NCBI RefSeq assembly: GCF_010882125.1
Contig: NZ_JAAGVZ010000007.1
Span: 62,001 to 126,000 of the forward strand
Reading direction: 5' to 3'
DNA length: 64,000 bases
DNA from: Peribacillus alkalitolerans
Lineage (GTDB): Bacteria > Bacillota > Bacilli > Bacillales > DSM-1321
Made by a program: the position numbers and the translations under genes. This document shows positions 1 to 8,312 of the stretch, in pieces. How positions within the stretch are numbered: position 1 is the first letter of the stretch; each line of letters opens with the position of its first letter. Under the pieces are notes generated by a model that had not been told where the DNA came from, made no database searches, and saw only the letters and a list, made by a program, of their open reading frames with translations.

Positions 1-1155
1 GAACTGTTGGACGAAGGGTTTCAATTTATCGTTAAGAATCCAGGTATCCCTTATACCAATCCGTTGGTTGATGGCGCAATCAAAAAGGGAATTCCAGTTT
101 ATACGGAAGTGGAATTAGCTTATCTAATAAGTAAAGCTCCGTTTATAGGAATTACTGGGACGAATGGTAAAACAACCACGACCACTTTAATTCATGAAAT
201 GTTGGAACGGGGAGGAAAGAACCCATTAATTGCAGGTAACATTGGGACTGTTGCTTCAGGTGTAGCTGAAACGGCAGAATCATACAACAATATTGTCATC
301 GAACTTTCTTCTTTTCAATTAATGGGAATTGAAGAATTCAGACCTTCCATTGCTGTATTAACCAACCTTTATGATGCCCACTTAGATTATCATTCCAGCA
401 AGCAGGAATATGCACAGGCTAAAGGGAAAATAACGGTAAACCAGACAGAAGAAGATTATGTTGTGTATAATGCCGACCAATCAGATGTCAGGGAACTAGT
501 AATCCATTCAAAAGCAGAGCATGTACCATTTTCAACAGAAACCATTTTAGAAAATGGGGCATATGTACAAGAAGGCTATGTGATGTTCCGTGGAGAAAAG
601 ATCTTATCTGTAAGGGATATTGCATTGCCCGGAAAACATAATCTTGAGAATATCTTAGCTGCAGTTGCAGTCAGTAAATTAAAAGGCGTTGACAATAGAG
701 CTATTTTAGAAGTGCTGCAAACCTTCCATGGTGTAAAGCACAGACTTCAATATGTAGCAACGATTGCGGATCGTAAATTCTTTAATGATTCCAAGGCTAC
801 TAATATACTAGCAGCTACAAAAGCCCTTACTTCATTTGAGGAACCCGTGATCCTACTAGCAGGTGGCCTTGACCGTGGAAATGAATTTGATGAACTCAAG
901 CCTGCTTTAGCACATGTAAAAGCAATTGTTACATTTGGCCAGACTGCAAAAAAAATTGAGAGAGTAGCAAAAGAAGTAGGAATAACGAACATAAAATATG
1001 TCGATAATGTTGAAAAGGCTGTTCCAGTCGCTTTCGAACTTTCTGATCCAGGGGATATAATTCTCTTATCACCAGCTTGTGCAAGCTGGGATCAGTATAA
1101 AACTTTTGAAGTTCGGGGAGACATGTTTATGGAGGCTGTGCATAAACTGAACTAA
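1..1155 (+). CDS. murD: UDP-N-acetylmuramoylalanine--D-glutamate ligase, 5' end cut by window
   Basis: Cytoplasmic ligase that adds D-glutamate to UDP-MurNAc-L-Ala using ATP in peptidoglycan precursor synthesis. The frame is open from base 1, so 384 residues are visible. Family members are about 450 residues, so roughly the first 65 are missing. The Mur ligase ATP-binding loop [13 protein letters not shown] lies near visible residues 50-62. The substrate-binding signature HNLENILAA and the C-terminal ligase domain with [11 protein letters not shown] follow. An internal TTG at base 7 is not a start; it lies inside the conserved N-terminal domain. The gene heads the cell wall and division cluster, with spoVE 260 bases downstream. 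Confidence 0.97.
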   Translation, partial: ELLDEGFQFIVKNPGIPYTNPLVDGAIKKGIPVYTEVELAYLISKAPFIGITGTNGKTTTTTLIHEMLERGGKNPLIAGNIGTVASGVAETAESYNNIVIELSSFQLMGIEEFRPSIAVLTNLYDAHLDYHSSKQEYAQAKGKITVNQTEEDYVVYNADQSDVRELVIHSKAEHVPFSTETILENGAYVQEGYVMFRGEKILSVRDIALPGKHNLENILAAVAVSKLKGVDNRAILEVLQTFHGVKHRLQYVATIADRKFFNDSKATNILAATKALTSFEEPVILLAGGLDRGNEFDELKPALAHVKAIVTFGQTAKKIERVAKEVGITNIKYVDNVEKAVPVAFELSDPGDIILLSPACASWDQYKTFEVRGDMFMEAVHKLN

Positions 1156-1415
1156 GAGCTTGTATTAGAAGACGGACGAACGTCCGGGGCAGCAACAGTT
1201 ACTAGAGACTAAACAGTTAAAACATGTCTCTTATTCATTCAACAAGAAGGCAACCAAGATAGAGAAGCTGACCCAGCAGTGTTTAAATCCCACATACCAT
1301 CAGAGTAGATTAGTCTTTGATGGATCAGGTGTTTCTACATTGTGTTGTGTCCGCTTCTTTTTGTTTTTTCTTATACTTAGAACAAGCTCTAATCTAGACT
1401 AGAGGTGTAACGGTC
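1156..1415. other. murD-spoVE intergenic region, no gene seen
   Basis: These 260 bases contain no convincing ORF. Two short inverted repeats are visible, GGAC/GTCC near 1172-1187 and CCATCA/TGATGG at 1297-1323, neither followed by a T-run. In B. subtilis, spoVE is read from SigE promoters just upstream. I looked for SigE-type -35/-10 pairs here and found none convincing. Confidence 0.4.
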
Positions 1416-2516
1416 GTGCCCTTAAAAAAATCAAACCCAGATTTTATATTAATCATCGTCACTTTGTCCTTACTATCGATCGGACTAATCATGGTCTATA
1501 GCGCTTCCGCAATATGGGCTACCTACAAATTTGACGATTCCTTCTTTTTTGCGAAAAGGCAAGTCCTCTTTGCAGGTGTTGGTATACTGGCGATGTTTTT
1601 TATCATGAACATTGACTATTGGACTTGGCGGACTTGGGCAAAGGTGATTATCATCATCTGTTTTATCTTACTAGTCCTAGTTTTAATACCCGGCATTGGG
1701 GTTTGGAGAAATGGTTCTAGAAGCTGGATTGGAATAGGAGCTTTTGCAATCCAACCTTCTGAATTCATGAAGTTGGCCATGATTGCTTTTCTGGCAAAAT
1801 TCCTTTCTGAAAGGCAAAAGTACATTACCTCATTTAAGAAAGGGCTAGTTCCTTCGCTTTCTTTAGTATTTTTAGCATTTGGAATGATTATGTTACAACC
1901 GGATTTAGGAACTGGAACAGTTATGGTTGGAACATGTGTAGTCATGATCTTTATCTCGGGTGCCAGAATTAGTCACTTCGTAGGATTAGGATTAATTGGG
2001 GTTGTAGGTTTTATTGGACTAATCATATCAGCCCCATATAGGATAAAGAGGATTACATCATTTTTAGATCCGTGGGAAGATCCGCTTGGTAGTGGTTTTC
2101 AAATGATCCAATCGTTATTGGCCATTGGACCTGGGGGGCTATTCGGGCTAGGACTAGGGCAAAGTAGACAAAAATTCTTCTACTTGCCCGAACCTCAGAC
2201 GGATTTCATATTCGCCATATTGTCAGAAGAACTTGGTTTTATTGGTGGTTCTTTCGTTATCTTATTGTTTGCCTTATTGTTATGGCGTGGAATTCGCATT
2301 GCTCTTGGTGCCCCCGACTTATATGGTAGTTTTTTAGCGGTAGGAATCATTGCGATGGTAGCGATTCAAGTAATGATTAACATTGGGGTTGTAACTGGAT
2401 TAATACCGGTTACTGGAATCACATTACCATTCTTAAGCTACGGGGGATCATCCTTGACTCTTATGCTGATGGCGGTTGGGGTATTATTAAATATCAGCAG
2501 GTATGCCAGATATTAA
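1416..2516 (+). CDS. spoVE: SEDS-family lipid II polymerase/flippase-like protein SpoVE
   Basis: Polytopic membrane protein of the SEDS (FtsW/RodA/SpoVE) family, 366 residues, the usual length. It polymerises peptidoglycan together with a class B PBP. The position between murD and murG is that of spoVE, which is needed for the spore cortex in B. subtilis. About ten hydrophobic segments are visible. The conserved GSGFQ region lies near residue 225, PQTDFIFAILSEELGF near residue 270, and the C-terminal signature ITLPFLSYGGSS near residue 335. The start is GTG with AGAGGTG nine bases upstream. An FtsW role cannot be excluded from sequence alone; the assignment to SpoVE rests on synteny. A terminator follows it. 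Confidence 0.9.
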   Translation: MPLKKSNPDFILIIVTLSLLSIGLIMVYSASAIWATYKFDDSFFFAKRQVLFAGVGILAMFFIMNIDYWTWRTWAKVIIIICFILLVLVLIPGIGVWRNGSRSWIGIGAFAIQPSEFMKLAMIAFLAKFLSERQKYITSFKKGLVPSLSLVFLAFGMIMLQPDLGTGTVMVGTCVVMIFISGARISHFVGLGLIGVVGFIGLIISAPYRIKRITSFLDPWEDPLGSGFQMIQSLLAIGPGGLFGLGLGQSRQKFFYLPEPQTDFIFAILSEELGFIGGSFVILLFALLLWRGIRIALGAPDLYGSFLAVGIIAMVAIQVMINIGVVTGLIPVTGITLPFLSYGGSSLTLMLMAVGVLLNISRYARY

Positions 2517-2550
2517 TGGAACCCAATAATTAAAGAATTCAGCCTCCTAA

Positions 2551-2607
2551 GAGGGTGACTCAAAAGGTTGCTTAAGTCGACTTTTTGAGCACTCTTTTTT
2601 CTTTTGG
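2551..2607 (+). terminator. Rho-independent terminator after spoVE
   Basis: An imperfect inverted repeat AGGGTGACTCAAAAGGT / ACTTTTTGAGCACTCT is followed by TTTTTTCTTTT. It separates spoVE from murG. Confidence 0.75.
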
Positions 2608-2961
2608 CTATGATACTAAGATCTTTTTCCAGAAAATTATCTTTTTAATTAGTCCTATATTTTAGTTAATAAAGACTTTTCTAGTTCCAAATGTCAAAGA
2701 CTATCTTCTCTTGTATTAAACTTTTCGATGGTATATTGATATAACTTGTTAGCTTGTGACTTCTTCATTATTTTTGTCATACCACTAGTAGGAATCTAAG
2801 AATAAAGTGGAATAATAATACGGTTTAGAATATAGTAGAAGAGGGTAAATCCTAGTTTGCATGGGTGTTATCTATCATGTTCCAGACGTTATTGTCCTAT
2901 ATTTCAGATAAAGAAGAATACGTCTATTAAAGAGGTAGTTCATTATTTCAGGGGTGACAAA
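2608..2961. other. spoVE-murG intergenic region, presumed murG promoter
   Basis: About 350 AT-rich bases follow the spoVE terminator and precede murG. An apparent ORF extension runs from 2857 into murG, but it has no ribosome binding site or homology to MurG N termini. A promoter for murG-murB must lie here if the terminator works. I could not choose a convincing -35/-10 pair. Confidence 0.4.
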
Positions 2962-4053
2962 ATGAGAATCGTTGTTAGCGGTGGTGGAACAGGTGGCCAT
3001 ATTTATCCAGCACTTGCATTAATTAGAGAAATTCAAAAAAAACATAGTGATTGTACGTTTTTATATATCGGTACTGAACAAGGTCTTGAAAGTAAACTTG
3101 TTCCTATGGAAAATATTACCTTTAAATCGATACATATAACAGGGTTTAAACGTAAGCTCTCTTTTGATAATATAAAAACCATTGTCCGCTTTGTTAAAGG
3201 TGTTTCTGATTGTAAAAAAATGCTAAAGGATTTCGGTGCGGATGTAGTGATTGGAACAGGTGGCTATGTATGTGGTCCGGTTGTATATGCAGCTGCGAAA
3301 TTAGGTATTCCAACTATCATACACGAGCAAAATAGTGTACCAGGACTTACCAATAAATTTTTAAGTAAATATGTGTCCAAGATTGCCATTTGTTTTGAAG
3401 AGGCAAGGAAATATTTCCCTAAAGAAAAGACTGTTTTAACTGGAAATCCTCGTGCTTCTGAAGTATTGGATCAAGATGGTATTAAAGGTATGGAATCCGT
3501 TGGATTGGATCCTAATCGAGCAACGGTGCTTATCGTTGGAGGTAGCAGAGGGGCACGTCCAATTAATGAGGCAGTGTTAAAGGTAATGGCAGAATTAGGT
3601 GAAAAACCGTATCAAGTTCTCTACGTTACTGGCGATGTTCATTATGAAGCGGTCGCAAAAGAAATTGATCTAATTGGAAATCCCGAAAATGTAATTATCA
3701 AGCCCTTTGTCCACAATATGCCAGAAATATTGGCTGGGGTTGATTTAACTGTTGCGCGTGCAGGTGCAACAACATTAGCGGAATTGACAGCACTAGGCAT
3801 TCCAAGTATTTTGATTCCAAGTCCGTACGTAACGAATAACCATCAAGAAAAAAATGCCCGTGCATTATCCGAACACGGAGCTGCAAAATTGATATTAGAA
3901 CAAGACTTAACAGGGAAACAATTGGTTACTACCATTGATTCCATCCTAATGAATAATGAAGAATTAAATCAAATGAAGGAAGCGGCTAGAGCCCAAGGCA
4001 TTCCAGATGCAGCAGATAGGGTGCATTCTTTGATTAAAGAAATCAGTAAATAG
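2962..4053 (+). CDS. murG: Undecaprenyl-diphospho-muramoylpentapeptide beta-N-acetylglucosaminyltransferase
   Basis: Membrane-associated GT-B glycosyltransferase that converts lipid I to lipid II using UDP-GlcNAc, the last cytoplasmic step of peptidoglycan synthesis. The protein is 363 residues, matching the Bacillus family length when started at ATG 2962. The start is set by the upstream AGGGGTGA and by the immediate glycine-rich loop [15 protein letters not shown] at residues 4-18. The UDP-GlcNAc-binding region [11 protein letters not shown] is near residue 190, and the acceptor-site signature [15 protein letters not shown] is near residue 263. The frame is open for 35 codons upstream, which I exclude. 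MurB follows after 73 bases. Confidence 0.96.
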   Translation: MRIVVSGGGTGGHIYPALALIREIQKKHSDCTFLYIGTEQGLESKLVPMENITFKSIHITGFKRKLSFDNIKTIVRFVKGVSDCKKMLKDFGADVVIGTGGYVCGPVVYAAAKLGIPTIIHEQNSVPGLTNKFLSKYVSKIAICFEEARKYFPKEKTVLTGNPRASEVLDQDGIKGMESVGLDPNRATVLIVGGSRGARPINEAVLKVMAELGEKPYQVLYVTGDVHYEAVAKEIDLIGNPENVIIKPFVHNMPEILAGVDLTVARAGATTLAELTALGIPSILIPSPYVTNNHQEKNARALSEHGAAKLILEQDLTGKQLVTTIDSILMNNEELNQMKEAARAQGIPDAADRVHSLIKEISK

Positions 4054-4126
4054 ATTTGAATACGCGCGTTTCTTAAAAAGAATGAATATCATATCCTAAC
4101 TTTCGAAAAGATTAGGGGAGGTTACT

Positions 4127-5041
4127 ATGAAAGAAGTAATTATAGAATTAAAAGAATTAGAAGTAGGCAAGGTATTAGAAAACGAGCCTTTAGCCAGCCA
4201 TACTACAATGAAAATCGGAGGACCAGCGGATCTATTGGTCGAACCCTCCTCGATTGAAAACTTAGAAAAAACCATGAAAGTCATCAAAAAATATAATCTT
4301 AAATGGCGTGCTATTGGCCGTGGCTCCAACCTTTTAGTTTCAGACGAAGGAATAGAAGGTGTCGTAATAAAATTAAGTGCTGGGCTTGACCAACTTGAAA
4401 TAAATGAAAATCAAATCCGAGTAGGGGGAGGGTTTTCATTAGTTAGTCTTGCTACCCAAATAAGTAAAAAAGGCCTTTCAGGCTTAGAGTTTGCAGGTGG
4501 TATCCCAGGTTCAGTAGGTGGGGCTGTCTATATGAATGCAGGGGCACATGGCTCTGATATTTCCAAAATCCTTGTAAAAGCACATGTCCTTTTTGAAGAC
4601 GGTAATTTACAGTGGTTAGCGAATGAAGAAATGGAATTCTCCTACCGTACTTCTGTCCTTCAAAAGAACCGTCCAGGTATTGTTATAGAAGCAATCTTTG
4701 AACTTCAACCAGGAAATAGAGAAGAAATCGTTGCTAAAATTCAGGCAAATAAGATGTATCGAAAAGACACGCAACCGTATAACTTCCCGTGTGCTGGAAG
4801 TATATTTCGTAATCCGCTACCACAATATGCTGGAAGACTTGTTGAAGATGCCGGTCTTAAAGGACATCGAATTGGGGGAGCGATGATTTCTGAAATGCAT
4901 GGGAATTTTATCGTCAATGCTGGTGGGGCTACTTCTGAAGATGTATTAGCCTTAATTCAGCATGTCAAAGATGTAATTTTAGAAAAATACGGTGTTGAAA
5001 TGGAAACTGAAGTAGAAATTATTGGTAGAAAGGCTAATTAA
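4127..5041 (+). CDS. murB: UDP-N-acetylenolpyruvoylglucosamine reductase
   Basis: Flavoenzyme that reduces UDP-GlcNAc-enolpyruvate to UDP-MurNAc with NADPH. The protein is 304 residues, the usual Bacillus length. The FAD-binding domain shows [11 protein letters not shown] near residue 65 and [18 protein letters not shown] near residue 127. The C-terminal catalytic region has CAGSIFRNP, with the catalytic serine, near residue 224, and the final ETEVEIIGR with the conserved glutamate. The AGGGGAGG ribosome binding site is eight bases upstream of the ATG. A strong terminator follows, closing a murG-murB unit. Confidence 0.96.
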   Translation: MKEVIIELKELEVGKVLENEPLASHTTMKIGGPADLLVEPSSIENLEKTMKVIKKYNLKWRAIGRGSNLLVSDEGIEGVVIKLSAGLDQLEINENQIRVGGGFSLVSLATQISKKGLSGLEFAGGIPGSVGGAVYMNAGAHGSDISKILVKAHVLFEDGNLQWLANEEMEFSYRTSVLQKNRPGIVIEAIFELQPGNREEIVAKIQANKMYRKDTQPYNFPCAGSIFRNPLPQYAGRLVEDAGLKGHRIGGAMISEMHGNFIVNAGGATSEDVLALIQHVKDVILEKYGVEMETEVEIIGRKAN

Positions 5042-5110
5042 TGACCAAGAAAATTTCGAATTGTGTTACAATATATAAACCTAGAGCTAAGAATTACCTA
5101 GGTATTGCCT

Positions 5111-5141
5111 AAATAAAGCCTAGAAATAGGCTTTATTTTTT
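5111..5141 (+). terminator. Rho-independent terminator after murB
   Basis: Near-perfect stem AAATAAAGCCTA / TAGGCTTTATTT with a GAAA tetraloop, followed by a T-run. Confidence 0.9.
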
Positions 5142-5177
5142 ACCAAGGGTGCTTTACGTAAAGTTTGTTCCATTATA

Positions 5178-5440
5178 GTGTAATTTAACAATAACTATCT
5201 GAGTTGATTGTAGCGGACGGCACTTGACTCCTCGAAAATGCATTCGCTTTTCCTTCGTGCGGTATTTATTCGAGGAAGCTTATTCAATGTCATTCGGGAA
5301 AGGGAGGGAAGTAGGAGACCCCACAGGCGGTAACGCCGAGGAGGCCCTATCCCTCCCAGCGGAAAGCAAGTGCCTCTCGCTGCATTCAACGGACAAATTT
5401 TATAGTCTTAAAACAACAATCTATGTAAAAAGAACTTTTA
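5178..5440 (+). repeat. Family A intergenic repeat, copy A1 (long form)
   Basis: The core runs from CTGAGTTGATTG (5199) to CAACGGACAAA (5397). Arms GGCACTTGACTCCT and AGCAAGTGCC can pair, giving a long imperfect hairpin. Internal CACAGGCGGTAACGCCGAGG is shared with the other copies. This copy carries an extra stretch of about 60 bases (5232-5300), also found in copy A3. It occupies most of the murB-divIB gap. Other copies: 10872-11122 (inverted), 11781-12066, 22299-22527 and 56736-56940. No transposase is encoded. An ORF through it is not protein-like. Confidence 0.85.
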
Positions 5441-5474
5441 ATAAAAAGCACGAATCATTGAAGAGGTGTCAAGG

Positions 5475-6314
5475 GTGGAAAGAGGAACAATTGTATCAAT
5501 AGAAGAACGGATTCCTAAATTGAAGCAAATGCGTAAAAAAAAGGCGAATAGAAGGTTGATTGGATTATTGGCTTTTTTCTTTTTATTGATTATTTGCGTT
5601 CTGTACTTTATTTCCCCCTTAAGCCAGATCAAGCATATCGTGGTAAAGGGAAACAAGTATATCCATGACGAAAAAATCATAGAACTTTCTGGAATACAAA
5701 AGAATGATAGTATGTGGAAAGTGGATAAAGAAAAAAGTGTGGAGAAAATAAAGAAATTCCCTGAAATTAAAGCTGCATCAGTTAAAGTGACGCTCCCAAA
5801 TACAGTTGAAATCACAGTTGAAGAATATAAAAGAGTGGCGTACTTAGTTAAGGATTCAAAGTTTTATCCTGTGCTTTCTAGCGGAGAGATATTACCTGTC
5901 CTGAAAAATGGAGATATTCCAGTATATGCGCCAGTATTAATTGGTTTTGTCAAAGGACTGGAATTGAATCAAATCATAGAAGAATTGGACAAGCTACCAG
6001 AAGAAATTTCAAATTCTATTTCTGAAGTGTATTTTGAACCTAAAGAAACTGATAAATATCATATAAGAATTTATATGAATGACGGATATGAAGTGCTGGC
6101 CTCTTCACGAACCCTTTCTGAAAAATTAGTCCACTATCCATACATTGTCAATCAATTAGATCCAAAAGTAAAAGGGGTTATTGATTTAGAAGTAGGCTCC
6201 TATTTTAGGGCTTATGGAGTGGAAGAACCGACGTTAGAAGGTGAGGAAAAAACAGAAGGTGAACAGAAGAATCAAGAGGAGGGTGATGAAGAGACCAATG
6301 AAAGTGATGAGTAA
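5475..6314 (+). CDS. divIB: Cell division protein DivIB (FtsQ homologue)
   Basis: Bitopic divisome protein, 279 residues from the chosen GTG. It has a basic cytoplasmic head, one membrane segment at about residues 27-47, a POTRA domain starting near PLSQIKHIVVKGNKYI, a beta domain, and a low-complexity acidic tail rich in Glu, Gly and Asn. The conserved cytoplasmic box IEERIPKLKQMRKKKANRRL near residue 10 matches Bacillus DivIB. I choose GTG 5475 because AGAGGTG (5462-5468) lies six bases upstream; an in-frame GTG at 5466 would sit inside that ribosome binding site. The end overlaps the next gene. Homologues scaffold FtsL/DivIC and septal synthesis. Confidence 0.93.
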   Translation: MERGTIVSIEERIPKLKQMRKKKANRRLIGLLAFFFLLIICVLYFISPLSQIKHIVVKGNKYIHDEKIIELSGIQKNDSMWKVDKEKSVEKIKKFPEIKAASVKVTLPNTVEITVEEYKRVAYLVKDSKFYPVLSSGEILPVLKNGDIPVYAPVLIGFVKGLELNQIIEELDKLPEEISNSISEVYFEPKETDKYHIRIYMNDGYEVLASSRTLSEKLVHYPYIVNQLDPKVKGVIDLEVGSYFRAYGVEEPTLEGEEKTEGEQKNQEEGDEETNESDE

Positions 6315-6993
6315 ACATGTTATTCTTTCAATCGTCTTCCTAGTTTTAGGTTTTATGATCGCATTTTCGTATAAAATGACAAATAGAGATGAAACTCCTA
6401 AGAAATTGGTTGATAGAAGCTGGGAAAGAGAGTATGAACTTCGACAGCAACTGATTAACCAGGAAGAAAAAAATAGGAAGTTACAAAACGAAATATTGAA
6501 AAAACAAGAAAAAATCACTGCGATTGAACAAGATTTAGCGAAGGAAAAGCAAGTGTTCTTCAATATGGCTGAGGATACCGAAAAATATAGGATGTTCCTT
6601 GGGAAAGTGAAAGTAAAAGGAACAGGTGTAGAGGTTGTACTTTCAGATGGAGAATATGATCCATCCACTGAAAACATTAATAATTATATTGTTCATGAGC
6701 ATCATGTGTTCAGTGTAATTAACGAATTATATATATCTGGAGCAACTGCCATAGCCATCAATGGTCAAAGGCTAGATCATAAATCCTATATCGTCTGTAA
6801 TGGACCTGTCATTACTGTGGATGGGAATCAGCATCCTGCTCCTTTCGTTATTACAGCGATTGGGGAGCCAGATGTATTAACTCAAGCCCTTAATTTAAAT
6901 GGCGGAGTTAAAGATCAGCTTTTAAATGAAAACATCATTTTTTCTATGGAAAAGAAAGATGAAATCGTACTTGAACCAATTATTGGGAGTTAA
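6286..6993 (+). CDS. ylxW: DUF881 family membrane protein YlxW
   Basis: Protein of about 235 residues with one N-terminal membrane segment (residues 8-26), a coiled-coil stretch rich in Glu, Lys and Gln (residues 45-95), and a DUF881 domain with the recurring ATAIAINGQRL motif. The function of this family in the division cluster is unknown. It overlaps the end of divIB by 29 bases, so the two are probably co-transcribed. The start is uncertain. AGGAGG at 6277-6282 is only three bases from ATG 6286 and fifteen from ATG 6298. The next gene is a paralogue. Confidence 0.85.
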   Translation: MKRPMKVMSKHVILSIVFLVLGFMIAFSYKMTNRDETPKKLVDRSWEREYELRQQLINQEEKNRKLQNEILKKQEKITAIEQDLAKEKQVFFNMAEDTEKYRMFLGKVKVKGTGVEVVLSDGEYDPSTENINNYIVHEHHVFSVINELYISGATAIAINGQRLDHKSYIVCNGPVITVDGNQHPAPFVITAIGEPDVLTQALNLNGGVKDQLLNENIIFSMEKKDEIVLEPIIGS

Positions 6994-7016
6994 TATTGCT
7001 TTGACAGAAGGCTGGT

Positions 7017-7748
7017 GTGGTTGTGACTAGGAAAAACAAAATTGGATTTACGGCAGTCACCATCATTATTGGGTTTATGCTAGCCATTCAATTTGAAACA
7101 ATCAATGAAGAACCCATCATTCGTGATACGCGTGATACTTGGGAATTAAGATCTGACTTGCTGAATGAACAACAGCTTCAATCTAATTTAATCAAAGAAG
7201 CAAGAAATCTTGATGAAAAATTGGCCAGCTATGAAACAGAAAGAACGCAAAGCAAAGAACAGATCTTGCGTGAAACATTGCTTGAGTTGAAAAAGGAAGT
7301 CGGACTGACTAGTGTTGAAGGTAAAGGGATAATAATGACAATCGAGCCTATTGCAGAAGAACTATCCTTTAATACAAATGACACGAATATTTCCCCGGAT
7401 ATGTTGAGACGACTTATTAATGAATTAAATATGTATGGTGCTTTAAATATCTCTTTAAATGGTCAAAGGATTATAAATACATCTGTCATACGTGATATCA
7501 ATGGGGTAACAAAGGTGGATGGATACCCATTGAATAGGTTCCCGATTGAGATAAAGGTTTTAAGTGATCAACCTGGAAAACTATACGACAGGATTAAAGT
7601 AGCACAAGTGGTTGAGGATTTCTTCATAGATAATTTGACGATTACTATTTCCTCTCCGCAAGAAAATGTGAAAATACCAGCTTATCAGGATAGCATCCGG
7701 ATTAAAAACATGGAGACAGTTACTGAACTAAAAGGAGGGGATTCTTGA
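7017..7748 (+). CDS. ylxX: DUF881 family membrane protein YlxX
   Basis: A second DUF881 protein, 243 residues, with one N-terminal membrane segment (about residues 7-24), a helical linker and the DUF881 domain with GALNISLNGQRI near residue 140. It is a tandem paralogue of the gene just upstream, which suggests an old duplication. GTG at 7017 is preceded by AGAAGG with five bases spacing; a GTG at 7023 is the alternative. Its TGA overlaps the ATG of sbp by one base, indicating translational coupling. The biochemical role is not known. Confidence 0.86.
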   Translation: MVVTRKNKIGFTAVTIIIGFMLAIQFETINEEPIIRDTRDTWELRSDLLNEQQLQSNLIKEARNLDEKLASYETERTQSKEQILRETLLELKKEVGLTSVEGKGIIMTIEPIAEELSFNTNDTNISPDMLRRLINELNMYGALNISLNGQRIINTSVIRDINGVTKVDGYPLNRFPIEIKVLSDQPGKLYDRIKVAQVVEDFFIDNLTITISSPQENVKIPAYQDSIRIKNMETVTELKGGDS

Positions 7749-8104
7749 TGTGGCTTCCTATTTTTGGGTTATTGATTGGAGTTTTTTTAGGACTCATGTC
7801 AGATTTTAGTATCCCGACAGAATACAGTAATTATCTCTCAATTGCAGTGTTAGCGGCACTGGATACGTTATTCGGGGGAATAAGGGCTCATTTGCAAAAT
7901 ATCTATGATGAAAAAGTTTTTGTTTCTGGTTTTTTCTTCAATATTGTATTGGCAGCAAGTTTAGCTTTTCTAGGGGTTCATCTTGGTGTAGACTTGTATT
8001 TAGCGGCAGTTTTTGCTTTTGGAGTAAGGCTTTTCCAAAACATCGCTGTGATTCGTAGAATCTTGATTTCTAAATGGTCAGAACCTTCCAGACATACAAA
8101 TTGA
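7748..8104 (+). CDS. sbp: Small basic protein, DUF1290 membrane protein Sbp
   Basis: 118-residue membrane protein with at least three hydrophobic segments. The conserved stretch SNYLSIAVLAALDTLFGGIR is near residue 28, and FGVRLFQNIAVIRR is near the C terminus, as in Bacillus Sbp. Its role is not established; it always lies upstream of ftsA. I start at ATG 7748 (MWLPIFG) rather than a TTG three bases earlier, because GGAGGGG ends about seven bases before it and the homologous proteins begin MWLP. Confidence 0.92.
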   Translation: MWLPIFGLLIGVFLGLMSDFSIPTEYSNYLSIAVLAALDTLFGGIRAHLQNIYDEKVFVSGFFFNIVLAASLAFLGVHLGVDLYLAAVFAFGVRLFQNIAVIRRILISKWSEPSRHTN

Positions 8105-8162
8105 AAAATTCCATAGTTCTTTATAAATATCCTTGTATTTTAAAAAAATTTTTCTTATTTAA

Positions 8163-8189
8163 AAAGGGAAAAAAGGGGCTATGACGAAT
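8163..8189 (+). promoter_or_regulatory. Candidate SigH promoter upstream of ftsA
   Basis: AAAGGGAAA (8163-8171), 11 bases, then GACGAAT (8183-8189). This resembles the SigH consensus RNAGGAWWW-N11-12-RNNGAAT with one mismatch. In B. subtilis, ftsA-ftsZ has a SigH promoter (P2) that raises FtsZ at the onset of sporulation. The match here is by inspection only. Confidence 0.5.
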
Positions 8190-8194
8190 AGTTT

Positions 8195-8223
8195 TTGTAT
8201 AGTATTCTGTGTATAACTATACT
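8195..8223 (+). promoter_or_regulatory. SigA promoter of ftsA-ftsZ
   Basis: TTGTAT (8195-8200), a 17-base spacer, and TATACT (8218-8223). The leader from here to the ftsA start is about 85 bases. Confidence 0.7.
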
Positions 8224-8312
8224 ATTCTTCTAAAACTTCATGAAGAGTTATAAATAATAGTCTTATAATAATTGTTATAGAGGTTAAATCGATTTTGGGG
8301 AGGTGCCACGGT

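Noticed and set aside
2857-2961. N-terminal extension of MurG
   Set aside because: ATG 2962 has a strong ribosome binding site and gives the usual 363-residue length; the extension is not found in homologues.
5224-5502. 92-codon ORF in the murB-divIB gap
   Set aside because: It crosses repeat copy A1 and overlaps the divIB start; no protein-like composition.
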